A program made the position numbers and the translations under genes. The notes beneath the pieces are model-generated. The model was not told the DNA's origin. It worked only from the letters and a program-made list of their open reading frames with translations, and ran no database searches. Of a stretch of 64,000 bases of DNA, positions 56,965 through 64,000 are shown piece by piece; position 1 is the first letter of the stretch, and each line of letters begins with the position of its first letter. The DNA is from Nonomuraea rubra (GTDB taxonomy: Bacteria > Actinomycetota > Actinomycetes > Streptosporangiales > Streptosporangiaceae): positions 8,663,001 through 8,727,000 of the forward strand of contig NZ_JACHMI010000001.1 in NCBI RefSeq assembly GCF_014207985.1, given 5' to 3'.

Positions 56965-58185
56965 GTGGTTCTCATCGCGACGCCCGTCGTCGCGCCCGCG
57001 GGCCGAGCACCGTATCAGCGGGTCGTGGCCGCTGCCGCCCTGTCCAACGTCGGGGACGGGGTCCGGCTTGTGGCTCTGCCGCTGCTGGCGGCCGTGCTGA
57101 CGCGCGATCCTGCATTGGTGGGCGGGTTGACGGCGTGCGCGTACCTGCCGTGGGTGCTGTTCGGGCTGCCGGTCGGCGCGCTGGTCGATCGGGGCCGGCC
57201 CGAGGTGTTCATGACGGTGGCGAACCTGGTGCGGGCGGTCCTGCTCGGCGGGCTGGTGCTGGCGCTGCTGGCCGATGTCCGGTCGATCGTGTTGCTGTAC
57301 GCGGTCGCGTTCCTGCTGGGGATCGGCGAGGCGGTCTACGACAACGCGGCCCAGTCCCTCATCCCGAAGATCGTGCCGGACGCCCGGCTGGAGTCCGCCA
57401 ACAGCGGGCTGGTGACGGCCGAGCGGGTGGGGCAGGACCTGGTGGGGCCGGCGGCGGGCGGGGTGTTGTTCGCCGCCGCGATGACCTTGCCGTTCGGGCT
57501 GAACGCGGTGGCGCTCGGGCTGGCCGCCGCGCTGCTCGCCGGCATCCGGACGGTCAGGCCGGTGACACCTGCCCGGCGGGCGGTCGCGCGCGAGGCGGCG
57601 GAGGGGTTGCGCTGGTTGCTGCGGCCCCATCTCGTGCGGACGGTGGTGCTGGCCGGTTGCGTGATGAACTTCGTGACGCTGGCCTGGGAGTCGACGCTGG
57701 TGCTGCTGGCCGTGGGGCCGATGCGGATGTCGGAGGGCGGGTACGGCGTCATGCTGGCGGCCGGAGCCGTGGGTGGCGTGGCCGGCGCGATGGTGACGCC
57801 GGCGCTGGTGCGGCGTTTCGATCGCCGGTGGCTGCAGGTGGCGGCGCTGGCCGGGTGCGCGGCCGTCGATCTCGCGCTGGCGGCCTGGCCGCATCCGGTG
57901 ACGGGCGCGCTGGCATGGGGAGGAACGGGGGCCGGGTTCGCGGTGTGGAATGTGTTGTCGGTGACCTTGCGCCAGCGTGAGGTGCCGCCCGAGCTGCTCG
58001 GCCGGGTCAACAGCGCCAGCCGGACCTTGTCCATGGCGGCCGCTCCGCTGGGCGCGCTGGCGGGTGGGGCGCTCGCGACCGTCGCCGGGCTGCGGGCGCC
58101 GCTGTGGATCGCCGGGGCCGGTCTGGCCGTCCTCGCCGTGGTCTTCGCCGTAAGGACCCGGACCATACGGGCGGGCCGCCCGTGA
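56965..58185 (+). CDS. MFS transporter (drug/metallophore exporter-like)
   Basis: A 406-aa major facilitator with about 12 membrane segments. Segments include VVAAAALSNVGDGVRLVALPLLAAVL, ACAYLPWVLFGLPVGALVDRGRP (loop 2-3 motif A-like GxLxDRxxRR variant) and LTAVAF-like ALGLAAALLAGI. Similar MFS proteins export drugs or siderophores. A Nur-type box sits upstream and the fur-family gene overlaps its end by 4 nt, so it is likely co-controlled by metal. GTG 56965 is in the ribosome-binding region, so the start is uncertain; 56863 is the most upstream option. Confidence 0.82.
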   Translation: MVLIATPVVAPAGRAPYQRVVAAAALSNVGDGVRLVALPLLAAVLTRDPALVGGLTACAYLPWVLFGLPVGALVDRGRPEVFMTVANLVRAVLLGGLVLALLADVRSIVLLYAVAFLLGIGEAVYDNAAQSLIPKIVPDARLESANSGLVTAERVGQDLVGPAAGGVLFAAAMTLPFGLNAVALGLAAALLAGIRTVRPVTPARRAVAREAAEGLRWLLRPHLVRTVVLAGCVMNFVTLAWESTLVLLAVGPMRMSEGGYGVMLAAGAVGGVAGAMVTPALVRRFDRRWLQVAALAGCAAVDLALAAWPHPVTGALAWGGTGAGFAVWNVLSVTLRQREVPPELLGRVNSASRTLSMAAAPLGALAGGALATVAGLRAPLWIAGAGLAVLAVVFAVRTRTIRAGRP

Positions 58186-58832
58186 AAGACGACTTCGACG
58201 ACACCCTGCTTGGTGCCGGCCTGCGCCGGACGATCCCGAGGCTGACCATCCTGAGCATCCTGGACAAGATGAACACCCATCTCAGCGTCCTGCACCTGCA
58301 TCGGCTGGTGACCGATGCGTACCCGATGGTGAACGTCTCCACCGTCTACCGGAACGTGACGACGATGAGCGCACGCGGCGTGCTGCACAGCATCGAGCAC
58401 GGCGGGGAGACGCTGTTCGGGCTGGCCATCAGCCCCCACCATCACCTGATCTGCGAGGTTTGCGGGCTGCTGGTCGAAGTGCCCGCTGACGGGCTGGATC
58501 CCGCGGCGGACCTGGTCATGGCGCGTTGCGGCTTCGAGATGGAGCCAACCGGCCAGCTCCTGCGGGGCCGCTGCCGACGTTGTCGGCAGGTCTCCCGCGA
58601 CGGAGTTAGTTGCGGGACTATGGTTATTGCGAGAAGTATGCAAGTAGGAGCTTTGGAGGATAGACGTCATGGGTCAGTACACCCTTCCCGACATGCCCTA
58701 CGACTACGCGGCGCTGGAGCCCGCGATCACCGGCGAGATCCTGGAGCTGCACCACGCCAAGCACCACGCCGCCTACGTCAAGGGCGCCAACGACACCCTG
58801 GAGCGGCTGGCCGAGGCCCGCGACAAGGGTGA
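58182..58832 (+). CDS. Fur-family metalloregulator (Nur-like), no in-frame stop at usual place
   Basis: Residues 1-140 are a normal Fur protein: [23 protein letters not shown] (HTH), [18 protein letters not shown] (recognition helix region), [16 protein letters not shown] (metal site with CxxC) and a final RGRCRRCR. A Fur would end near 58605, but this frame has no stop until 58832 and runs through a Nur-type box into the superoxide dismutase gene. A stop (TAG at about 58606) exists in another frame, so a small indel near the end is likely. The GTGA overlap with the MFS gene supports the start. Confidence 0.8.
   Translation: MKDDFDDTLLGAGLRRTIPRLTILSILDKMNTHLSVLHLHRLVTDAYPMVNVSTVYRNVTTMSARGVLHSIEHGGETLFGLAISPHHHLICEVCGLLVEVPADGLDPAADLVMARCGFEMEPTGQLLRGRCRRCRQVSRDGVSCGTMVIARSMQVGALEDRRHGSVHPSRHALRLRGAGARDHRRDPGAAPRQAPRRLRQGRQRHPGAAGRGPRQG
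58626..58644. promoter_or_regulatory. Nur-type box before the SOD gene
   Basis: ATTGCGAGAAGTATGCAAG fits ATTGC-N9-GCAAT with one outer mismatch and is 24 nt before the dismutase start. In Streptomyces, Nur represses the iron SOD gene sodF when nickel is present. Confidence 0.7.
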
Positions 58833-59271
58833 GTTCGGCGGATTGGTCGGGCTGGAGAAGACGTACGCGTTCAACCTGTCCGGCCACGTCCTGCACACGA
58901 TCTTCTGGCAGAACCTCTCCCCCGACGGCGGCGACCGCCCCGACGGCGAGCTGGGCGAGGCGATCACCGAGCACTTCGGCTCGTTCGACGCCTTCCAGAA
59001 GCAGCTCACCACCGCCACCGCCACCGTGCAGGGGTCCGGCTGGGGCGTGCTGGCGTGGGAGCCGCTGGGCCGGCGGCTCGTGGTCGAGCAGGTCTACGAC
59101 CACCACGGCAACGTCGGCATGAACACCACCCCGCTGCTGGTGTTCGACGCCTGGGAGCACGCGTACTACCTGCAGTACCGCAACGTCCGCCCGGACTACG
59201 TGGAGAAGCTGTGGGGCCTGATCAACTGGAACGACGTGATCGCCCGCTACGACGCCGCCCGCGGCGCCTAG
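58669..59271 (+). CDS. Superoxide dismutase, Fe/Mn type
   Basis: A 200-aa Fe/Mn SOD. Metal ligands: His in [15 protein letters not shown], His in [10 protein letters not shown], and Asp plus His in [20 protein letters not shown] lies 9 nt before the ATG. Typical length for the family. A Nur-type box covers the promoter, as known for sodF of Streptomyces coelicolor (where nickel switches from Fe-SOD to Ni-SOD), so an iron enzyme is likely. It follows the fur-family gene and precedes a GNAT gene by 4 nt. Confidence 0.93.
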   Translation: MGQYTLPDMPYDYAALEPAITGEILELHHAKHHAAYVKGANDTLERLAEARDKGEFGGLVGLEKTYAFNLSGHVLHTIFWQNLSPDGGDRPDGELGEAITEHFGSFDAFQKQLTTATATVQGSGWGVLAWEPLGRRLVVEQVYDHHGNVGMNTTPLLVFDAWEHAYYLQYRNVRPDYVEKLWGLINWNDVIARYDAARGA

Positions 59272-59275
59272 CCTG

Positions 59276-59848
59276 ATGCCGGCGACGCCCGCCTGGTCCG
59301 AGCTTGGTCCGCGGGGCCAGGCGGGCGCCGCCACCTTCGAGATTCGCATCGTCCCGGTGAACGAGGTGGACGGCTTATTGGTCGCCGTGGCAGAGGTGGC
59401 CGCTCAGGTCTTCACCCGCCCTCCATGGGCCGAGCCGCGGCAGTCCGCCTACGCGGTCGCCGAACGGCTCGCCGCCGACACGCTCAGACCGGGATTCGCC
59501 CTGGCCGTCGCCTTTCACGATGACCAGGTCCATGGCTTCGCCTACGGTGTGCGGTGTTCCCGGCTCGCACTGCTGGCCTCCCGGCTGCCACGTGGGGACA
59601 TCACGCTGCGGGAGCTGGCGGTTTCACCGTCCATGCAGGGGCACGGTCTCGGAGTGCGCCTGCACGACGCGTTGTTGTCCGCCTCCCCGGGCACGTCGTG
59701 GTGGCTCTCCACGCACCCGCGGGCCGGCGCGGCGCTCGGACTGTACCGCCGCAGAGGATGGCGGGTGGCCGCGCTGCTGAACGCGGAGGACGACGTCAGG
59801 TTGATCATGCTCAAGCAGCCGCCGTCCAGGCTTGGTGAGAGCAGCTAG
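59276..59848 (+). CDS. GNAT family acetyltransferase
   Basis: A 190-aa GNAT protein. The acetyl-CoA core is TLRELAVSPSMQGHGLGVRLHDALL, with the Q/RxxGxG/A signature QGHGLG, and the C-terminal ALGLYRRRGWRV completes the fold. It follows the SOD stop by 4 nt, implying co-transcription. Such enzymes acetylate small amines or peptides; a role in tailoring the nearby peptide product is possible but not shown. Confidence 0.85.
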   Translation: MPATPAWSELGPRGQAGAATFEIRIVPVNEVDGLLVAVAEVAAQVFTRPPWAEPRQSAYAVAERLAADTLRPGFALAVAFHDDQVHGFAYGVRCSRLALLASRLPRGDITLRELAVSPSMQGHGLGVRLHDALLSASPGTSWWLSTHPRAGAALGLYRRRGWRVAALLNAEDDVRLIMLKQPPSRLGESS

Positions 59849-59988
59849 CAGCAGGAGATCGGAACGGACGATGAGCTGACCGATGCGACTTTTGGTCACG
59901 ACATCCGTGCGGTCGGCAAGCGATTGGACTGCCGTCCCGCATGTGGATTGGCCATTGACCGCTCTCATGTCGCGACCTACCGTTGCTT

Positions 59989-60007
59989 ATTGCGAAAGAC
60001 TCGCAAT
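59989..60007. promoter_or_regulatory. Nur-type box before the RiPP-like operon
   Basis: ATTGCGAAAGACTCGCAAT is a perfect 7-5-7 dyad, the best of the boxes, 37 nt before the peptide gene. Extra TTGC/GCAA half sites flank it on both sides. Confidence 0.75.
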
Positions 60008-60044
60008 TGCAAGGACTCTGCAAGCTATCCAGAGGAGGATGGCC

Positions 60045-60152
60045 ATGGCACACGTCGCATTCGAGGAGATCGAGGACCTCAGCGTCTGCGTGAGGGCCCA
60101 CACACCGGCAGTCGACACCGAGTTCGCCTGGAACGAGGACGACGACAAGTGA
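60045..60152 (+). CDS. 35-aa putative RiPP (TOMM) precursor peptide
   Basis: A 35-aa peptide with an optimal AGAGGAGG 6 nt upstream of ATG 60045 (an ATG at 60039 is too close to it). The N-terminal part is acidic and helical (FEEIEDLSV), typical of a leader recognised by an RRE domain. The C-terminal half has a single Cys, Thr and Ser residues that a cyclodehydratase could modify, and ends in an acidic tail (WNEDDDK). The YcaO gene follows after 76 nt. It does not match a family I know; the precursor role is inferred from size and place. Confidence 0.65.
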   Translation: MAHVAFEEIEDLSVCVRAHTPAVDTEFAWNEDDDK

Positions 60153-60228
60153 TCGACCGCGGGAGGCCGGATCCCGGTCTCCCGCACCCCTACCGCCCTC
60201 TTCCCGCATGACTCCGGAGGCCAGCCGG

Positions 60229-62238
60229 ATGATCCGACCGCTCCGCATCGCCCCCGGACACCAGCTCTATCCGGGCGCCGACGGCGTCTGGCGCTGCCAC
60301 GAGCCCGACGGCCGGGTGACCCGCATCCTCACCCCCGACGCGCTGATGCGGCGCCTCCCCCAAGCCCTGGCGGGAACCGTACCGATCGACGACGACCTGG
60401 CCGACCTGCTGCAGGCCCTGGAACAACGCGGCGTCCTCACCGCTGAAAAGCCGCCGTCGCCGCTGACCGGCCACGTCGTCCACGTGACCGGGAGCTCTCC
60501 CATCGCCGACCTGGCCGCCGCCCTCCTGCAGCCGCACGTCAAGGTGGTACGCGGCCCCCTGGACTCCGTCGAGGGCGTGGACATGGTCGTCGCCTGCGCC
60601 GATCAGCTGCCCGACACCGAATGGCAGCGCATCGACCGGCTCTGCGCGGACCTTCCGTGGCATCGCTGCCACACCGAAGGGCTGGCGATCCGGGTCGGGC
60701 CGTGCACCATCCCCGGCCGCACCGCCGCCTACGCCGACACCCGCTCCCGCCGGCTCGCCGCCGCCCGCCTGCCGGACGAACTGCTGACCTTGTGGGAGCA
60801 GCTCGATCGCGGCGCCGCTCTGACGGGCGAGCCGGGCGACGAGTCGATCGGGCTGGTGGCCGGGTTGCTGGCCGACGACGTGCTCGCGGTCCTGTCCGGA
60901 CGGCCGCTGCCGAGCGAGGGCCACCAGGTCGTCGTCGGCGCCTCGCTGACCCGCCGCCCCGTCCTGCCCCTCCCCCGGCCGGGCTGGGAGTGGACCACCA
61001 CGCCCGAACAGCTCGTCGACCCGGAGTACGGCCCGATCACTCGGGTGGTACGGGCGAGCAGCGCGCTCGACTCCTGCGTGGTCTACCGGGCCTACGTCTC
61101 GGCCACGGACCGCTTCGCGCCGTGGAAGGCCGACCGGGTGGCCGGCGGCGCGTCCTTCGACAAGAACCAGGCCAGGAAGGCGGCCATCGGCGAGGCGGTG
61201 GAGCGCTACTGCGGCAACGCCGTCCCCGCGGGCCTGCCCCGTGCCCGCTACGCCGACCTGGACGCCGAGGCGATCGATCCGCAGGACCTCGCCCTGTACG
61301 CGCCGCACCAGTACGCGGCGCCCGGCTTCCCGTTCATCCCCCTGACCCGTGACCTGGAGATCGAGTGGGCGACGGGCCGTGACCTGGTGAGCGGCAAGGA
61401 CGTGCTCGTGCCTGCCCCGCTGGTCTACCTCAACTACACCCGCCCGCCGCACACCAGCATGCACGCCAACGCGGGCATCGCGGCGGGCTCCAACCAGCGA
61501 CGGGCCGAGCGATCGGCGATGGAGGAGCTGTTCGAACGCGACGCGGTCACGCTGTGGTGGCTGCGCGGCGAACAGGCCACCCGCTTCACCCCGCACGATC
61601 TGACCAGACCGGTCGGGGAGGCGGTGCGCCGCGGCCTGGCGGTGACCTTCCTGGCGATTCCCTCGGCGTTCGGTGTCCCGGTCACCGGCGCCTTCCTGGA
61701 GGATCGCGCCCGCCAGGTCGTCGCCTTCGGCACCGCCTGCCGCTCCGATCCCGAGGCGGCAGCGGCCAAGGCGTTCACCGAGGCGGTGGTGTCGTACACG
61801 ATGAGCCTGGGCCTGCTGGACTCCAACGCCCCTGTATGGCGTACCTCCGACCACCCCTACCGGCCGTTCCGCGCCGACCGGACCTATCGCGACGCCTTCC
61901 GCCCGGACTGGCACGACCTGACCGACCTGGAGCTGAACCTCCAGCTCTTCCTCGATCCCCGCATGCAGGGCCCGCTGCTGGACCGGCTGCGCCATCCGGT
62001 CCCCGGTCCGCTGCCCACGGCCGTGGACCCGGACAGCTACCTCGCCCGGCTGTCGGACGCCGGCCTGCGGGCGGTCAGCGTGGACCTGACCACGCCCGAC
62101 GTGCGCGCCACCGGCTTGAGCGTGGTGCGGGTGGTGGCGCCCGGCCTGTACGGCAACGCGCCGGCGGCCTTCCCCTTCCTCGGCGGCTCCCGGCTCGGCA
62201 CGACCGAGCCGGTCCTCGATCCCCTTCCCTTCGCCTAA
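60229..62238 (+). CDS. TOMM-type YcaO cyclodehydratase with N-terminal E1-like/RRE part
   Basis: A 669-aa fused protein. The first about 250 residues (IAPGHQLYPGADGVW, LLQALEQRGVLTAEKP and GHVVHVTGSSPIADLAAALL) resemble the E1-like/RRE partner that binds precursor leaders. The rest is YcaO: KAAIGEAVERYCG and RRAERSAMEELFERDAV supply the Glu-rich ATP/Mg site, and the C-terminus ends with a PxPxP-like EPVLDPLPFA, important for azoline-forming YcaOs. It should convert Cys, Ser or Thr of the peptide to azoline rings. ATG 60229 has GGAGG 8 nt upstream; ATG 60208 does not. Confidence 0.88.
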   Translation: MIRPLRIAPGHQLYPGADGVWRCHEPDGRVTRILTPDALMRRLPQALAGTVPIDDDLADLLQALEQRGVLTAEKPPSPLTGHVVHVTGSSPIADLAAALLQPHVKVVRGPLDSVEGVDMVVACADQLPDTEWQRIDRLCADLPWHRCHTEGLAIRVGPCTIPGRTAAYADTRSRRLAAARLPDELLTLWEQLDRGAALTGEPGDESIGLVAGLLADDVLAVLSGRPLPSEGHQVVVGASLTRRPVLPLPRPGWEWTTTPEQLVDPEYGPITRVVRASSALDSCVVYRAYVSATDRFAPWKADRVAGGASFDKNQARKAAIGEAVERYCGNAVPAGLPRARYADLDAEAIDPQDLALYAPHQYAAPGFPFIPLTRDLEIEWATGRDLVSGKDVLVPAPLVYLNYTRPPHTSMHANAGIAAGSNQRRAERSAMEELFERDAVTLWWLRGEQATRFTPHDLTRPVGEAVRRGLAVTFLAIPSAFGVPVTGAFLEDRARQVVAFGTACRSDPEAAAAKAFTEAVVSYTMSLGLLDSNAPVWRTSDHPYRPFRADRTYRDAFRPDWHDLTDLELNLQLFLDPRMQGPLLDRLRHPVPGPLPTAVDPDSYLARLSDAGLRAVSVDLTTPDVRATGLSVVRVVAPGLYGNAPAAFPFLGGSRLGTTEPVLDPLPFA

Positions 62239-62251
62239 GGAGCACGTCGAT

Positions 62252-63268
62252 ATGCGGATCGGACTGGCCCTCGGTTACCACGGGGAGCCGATGACGGAGA
62301 TCCTGCCGCTGGTCGAGCACGCCGAGCGGGTCGGCGTGGACTCGGTGTGGAGCGTGGAGGAGTACGGCGCCGACGGCGTCAGCGTGCTGGCCTACCTGGC
62401 GGCCAGGACCGAGCGGATCAAGCTCGGCACCGGCATCCTGCAGCTGGCCGGCCGCACCCCGGCCAACACGGCGATGACCGCGCTGACCCTGGACATCCTG
62501 TCGGAGGGCCGGTTGCTGCTCGGGCTGGGCGTGTCGGTGCCGTGGATCGTGGAGGGCTGGCACGGCGTCCCGTACGGCAAACCGCTGGCCCGCACCCGCG
62601 AGTACGTGGGGATCCTGCGCAAGGCGATCAGGGCGGACGAGCGGGTCACCCACGAGGGCGAGTACTACCAGCTCCCCTACCGCGGCCCCGGCTCCACCGG
62701 CCGCGCCCGCCCGGTCAAGGCCCTGCTCGATCCGGTCCGCACCACGATCCCGACCTACCTGGCCGGTATCGGGCCCGGCATGGTCCGGCTCGCCGGCGAG
62801 ATCGCCGATGGCTGGCTGCCCGGCTTCTACTCCCCCGAACGCGAGCAGATCATCACGGCCCCGCTGGACGAAGGGCTGAAGCACGCCGGCCGGGACCCCG
62901 GCGACGTGGACATCACCGTCATCACCCACGCCGTCCGCACCCGCGACCTCGACAAGGCCCGCGACGAGCTGCGCCCGCTCTACGCCGCCTACCTGGGCCC
63001 GAACCTGCCCGGCGTCCGCAACACCTACTTCGACCTGGCCCGCGAGATCGGATTCGAGGCCGAAGCCGAGACGATCCGCGCCCACCACGGCGAAGGACGC
63101 CGCGCCGAGGCGATCGCCGCCGTGCCGGACGCGCTCCTGGACGAGGTCGCCCTGCTCGGGCCGCTGCCGCGGATTCTCGACCGGCTCGCGGGGTGGAGGG
63201 AGTCACGGGTCGGCACGCTCGCGCTCATCACCCGCGACCAGACGTTGCTGGAGGCGGTGGCGACATGA
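62252..63268 (+). CDS. LLM class F420-dependent oxidoreductase in the YcaO operon
   Basis: A 338-aa luciferase-like protein. Family parts: MRIGLALGYHG, DSVWSVEEYGADGVSVLAYLAARTERIKLGTGIL (parts), LDILSEGRLLLGLGVS, TIPTYLAGIGPGMVRLAGEIADGWLPGF. Coenzyme F420 or FMN is the likely cofactor. AAGGAG precedes the ATG 14 nt after the YcaO stop. It could oxidise azolines to azoles or reduce an intermediate, taking the place of the usual SagB-type FMN dehydrogenase; that is inference. It overlaps the binding-protein gene by 4 nt. Confidence 0.9.
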   Translation: MRIGLALGYHGEPMTEILPLVEHAERVGVDSVWSVEEYGADGVSVLAYLAARTERIKLGTGILQLAGRTPANTAMTALTLDILSEGRLLLGLGVSVPWIVEGWHGVPYGKPLARTREYVGILRKAIRADERVTHEGEYYQLPYRGPGSTGRARPVKALLDPVRTTIPTYLAGIGPGMVRLAGEIADGWLPGFYSPEREQIITAPLDEGLKHAGRDPGDVDITVITHAVRTRDLDKARDELRPLYAAYLGPNLPGVRNTYFDLAREIGFEAEAETIRAHHGEGRRAEAIAAVPDALLDEVALLGPLPRILDRLAGWRESRVGTLALITRDQTLLEAVAT

Positions 63269-64000
63269 GACGTGCGTTCGTCCTGCTGGCGACCCTGACA
63301 CTGACCGCCTGCTCGCAGGCACCGGCCGTCCGGCAGGCGGCGCCCGCACCTCTGGCAGCAGCCCCGGTAACGATCACCAACTGCGGGCGCACGCTCACCT
63401 TCGACAGCGCGCCCGCCCGGGTCGTGACCGGCTACCAACCGGCTCTGGAAACCCTGCTTGCCCTTGGCCTGCACGATCGGATCGCCGGACGCACCAACTT
63501 CTCCGAAAGTGCGTTCCTGCCGGGGCAGAAGGCGCTGTACGACAGGATCGCGGAGATCTCGCCGACGATCATGCTGCCGCAGAAGGAGGTCATGCTCTCC
63601 CAGAACGCGGACTTCGTCCTGGACAACACGATGAGCAGCTTCGACGCCGCCGGCGGCCTGGCCACCGTGGAGGAGCTCAACGCCGCCGGCGCCCCGGTCT
63701 ACATCATGGGCGGCTGGTGCAGCCCCGAGGAGACCCTGCAGTTCACCCTTGACGACACCTTCACCGACCTGCGCAATCTCGGCGCGATCTTCCGCGTCCC
63801 CGAACGCGCCGACAAGCTGATCAGAGAGCTGCAGGCCAAGCTCGCCGACGTGCGCAAGCGCGTCGGCAGCCGCACCCCGGTCAAGGTGCTGGCCACCGAC
63901 GGTGGCGACGGCCCGGTCAACGCCTACGGCGGCGCCGGCCTGACCAACCAGATGATCAGTGCGGCGGGCGGCGTGAACGTGCTGGCCGACATCAAAGCCG
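63265..64000 (+). CDS. ABC transporter substrate-binding lipoprotein (metal/metallophore), partial
   Basis: The first 245 codons of a helical-backbone binding protein; it continues past the window. Signal: VLLATLTLTACSQ with lipobox Cys. The mature part NCGRTLTFDSAPARVVTGYQPALETLLALGL and SQNADFVLDN is characteristic of siderophore/B12/metal-chelate binders. ATG 63265 overlaps the LLM stop (ATGA), so it belongs to the peptide-YcaO operon. An uptake lipoprotein within a RiPP operon under a metal-type box suggests re-import of a metal complex of the product. Permease and ATPase genes are expected just beyond the edge. Confidence 0.87.
   Translation, partial: MRRAFVLLATLTLTACSQAPAVRQAAPAPLAAAPVTITNCGRTLTFDSAPARVVTGYQPALETLLALGLHDRIAGRTNFSESAFLPGQKALYDRIAEISPTIMLPQKEVMLSQNADFVLDNTMSSFDAAGGLATVEELNAAGAPVYIMGGWCSPEETLQFTLDDTFTDLRNLGAIFRVPERADKLIRELQAKLADVRKRVGSRTPVKVLATDGGDGPVNAYGGAGLTNQMISAAGGVNVLADIKA

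Noticed and set aside
59883..60152. 89-aa frame that includes the small peptide with a longer N-terminus
   Set aside because: The longer start has no ribosome-binding site and runs through the Nur-type box; the 35-aa version starting at 60045 has an ideal site.

Overview
The window is high-GC actinobacterial DNA, most likely from the Streptosporangiales (a Nonomuraea-like genome). That placement is inferred from family content: F420-dependent LLM and PPOX oxidoreductases, a mycothiol-type MDMPI protein, a DUF397/DUF5753 pair, an IdeR-type iron box, CGNR and DUF6158 proteins, many GTG starts and 4-nt ATGA/GTGA overlaps. Coding density is high. No rRNA, CRISPR array or replication origin was seen.

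Left part (1-12.5 kb). A cobalamin-riboswitch-controlled B12 uptake operon runs off the left edge. Next to it is a tightly overlapping five-gene minus-strand operon (PhyH dioxygenase, phosphotriesterase-like hydrolase, P450, SDR, Gfo/Idh oxidoreductase). The same 14-bp palindrome precedes this operon, an LLM oxidoreductase and a NIPSNAP-like gene, so they look like one catabolic regulon. A zinc-finger/MDMPI protein coupled to a region-2-only sigma factor, and a DUF397/DUF5753/anti-sigma-like ATPase trio, follow.

Middle part (12.5-42 kb). There is an IdeR-boxed siderophore ABC operon, several regulator/enzyme pairs with visible operators (TetR/FAD oxidoreductase, TetR/short UvrA, HxlR/quinone oxidoreductase), a stand-alone secY paralogue, a two-component system, a sodium:solute symporter with a 53-aa partner, and a three-gene MoxR ATPase/VWA/helical-repeat operon behind two tandem palindromes.

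Right part (42-64 kb). An S1 serine protease gene is split by a complete 2,168-bp ISAzo13-type element with terminal inverted repeats and a 3-bp GGC duplication; deleting the element restores the frame. A CAU tRNA and a tyrosine integrase follow, then a DUF1775/CopCD/DUF1775 copper locus and a frameshifted RTX-like gene.

From about 54 kb the genes share a 19-bp dyad of the form ATTGCnn-N5-nnGCAAT, the form known for the nickel-responsive Fur-family repressor Nur. The boxes precede an MFS gene that overlaps a fur-family gene, a Fe/Mn superoxide dismutase, and a RiPP-like operon. That operon has a 35-aa peptide, a TOMM-type YcaO cyclodehydratase, an F420-type LLM oxidoreductase and a lipoprotein ABC binding protein running off the right edge. 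A CbiMN/NikMN component lies nearby. I read this as a metal-regulated, peptide-derived metallophore or metal-linked RiPP system; this is the most interesting part of the window. Several genes between 52.5 and 58.8 kb carry apparent frame problems, which may be decay or assembly errors.
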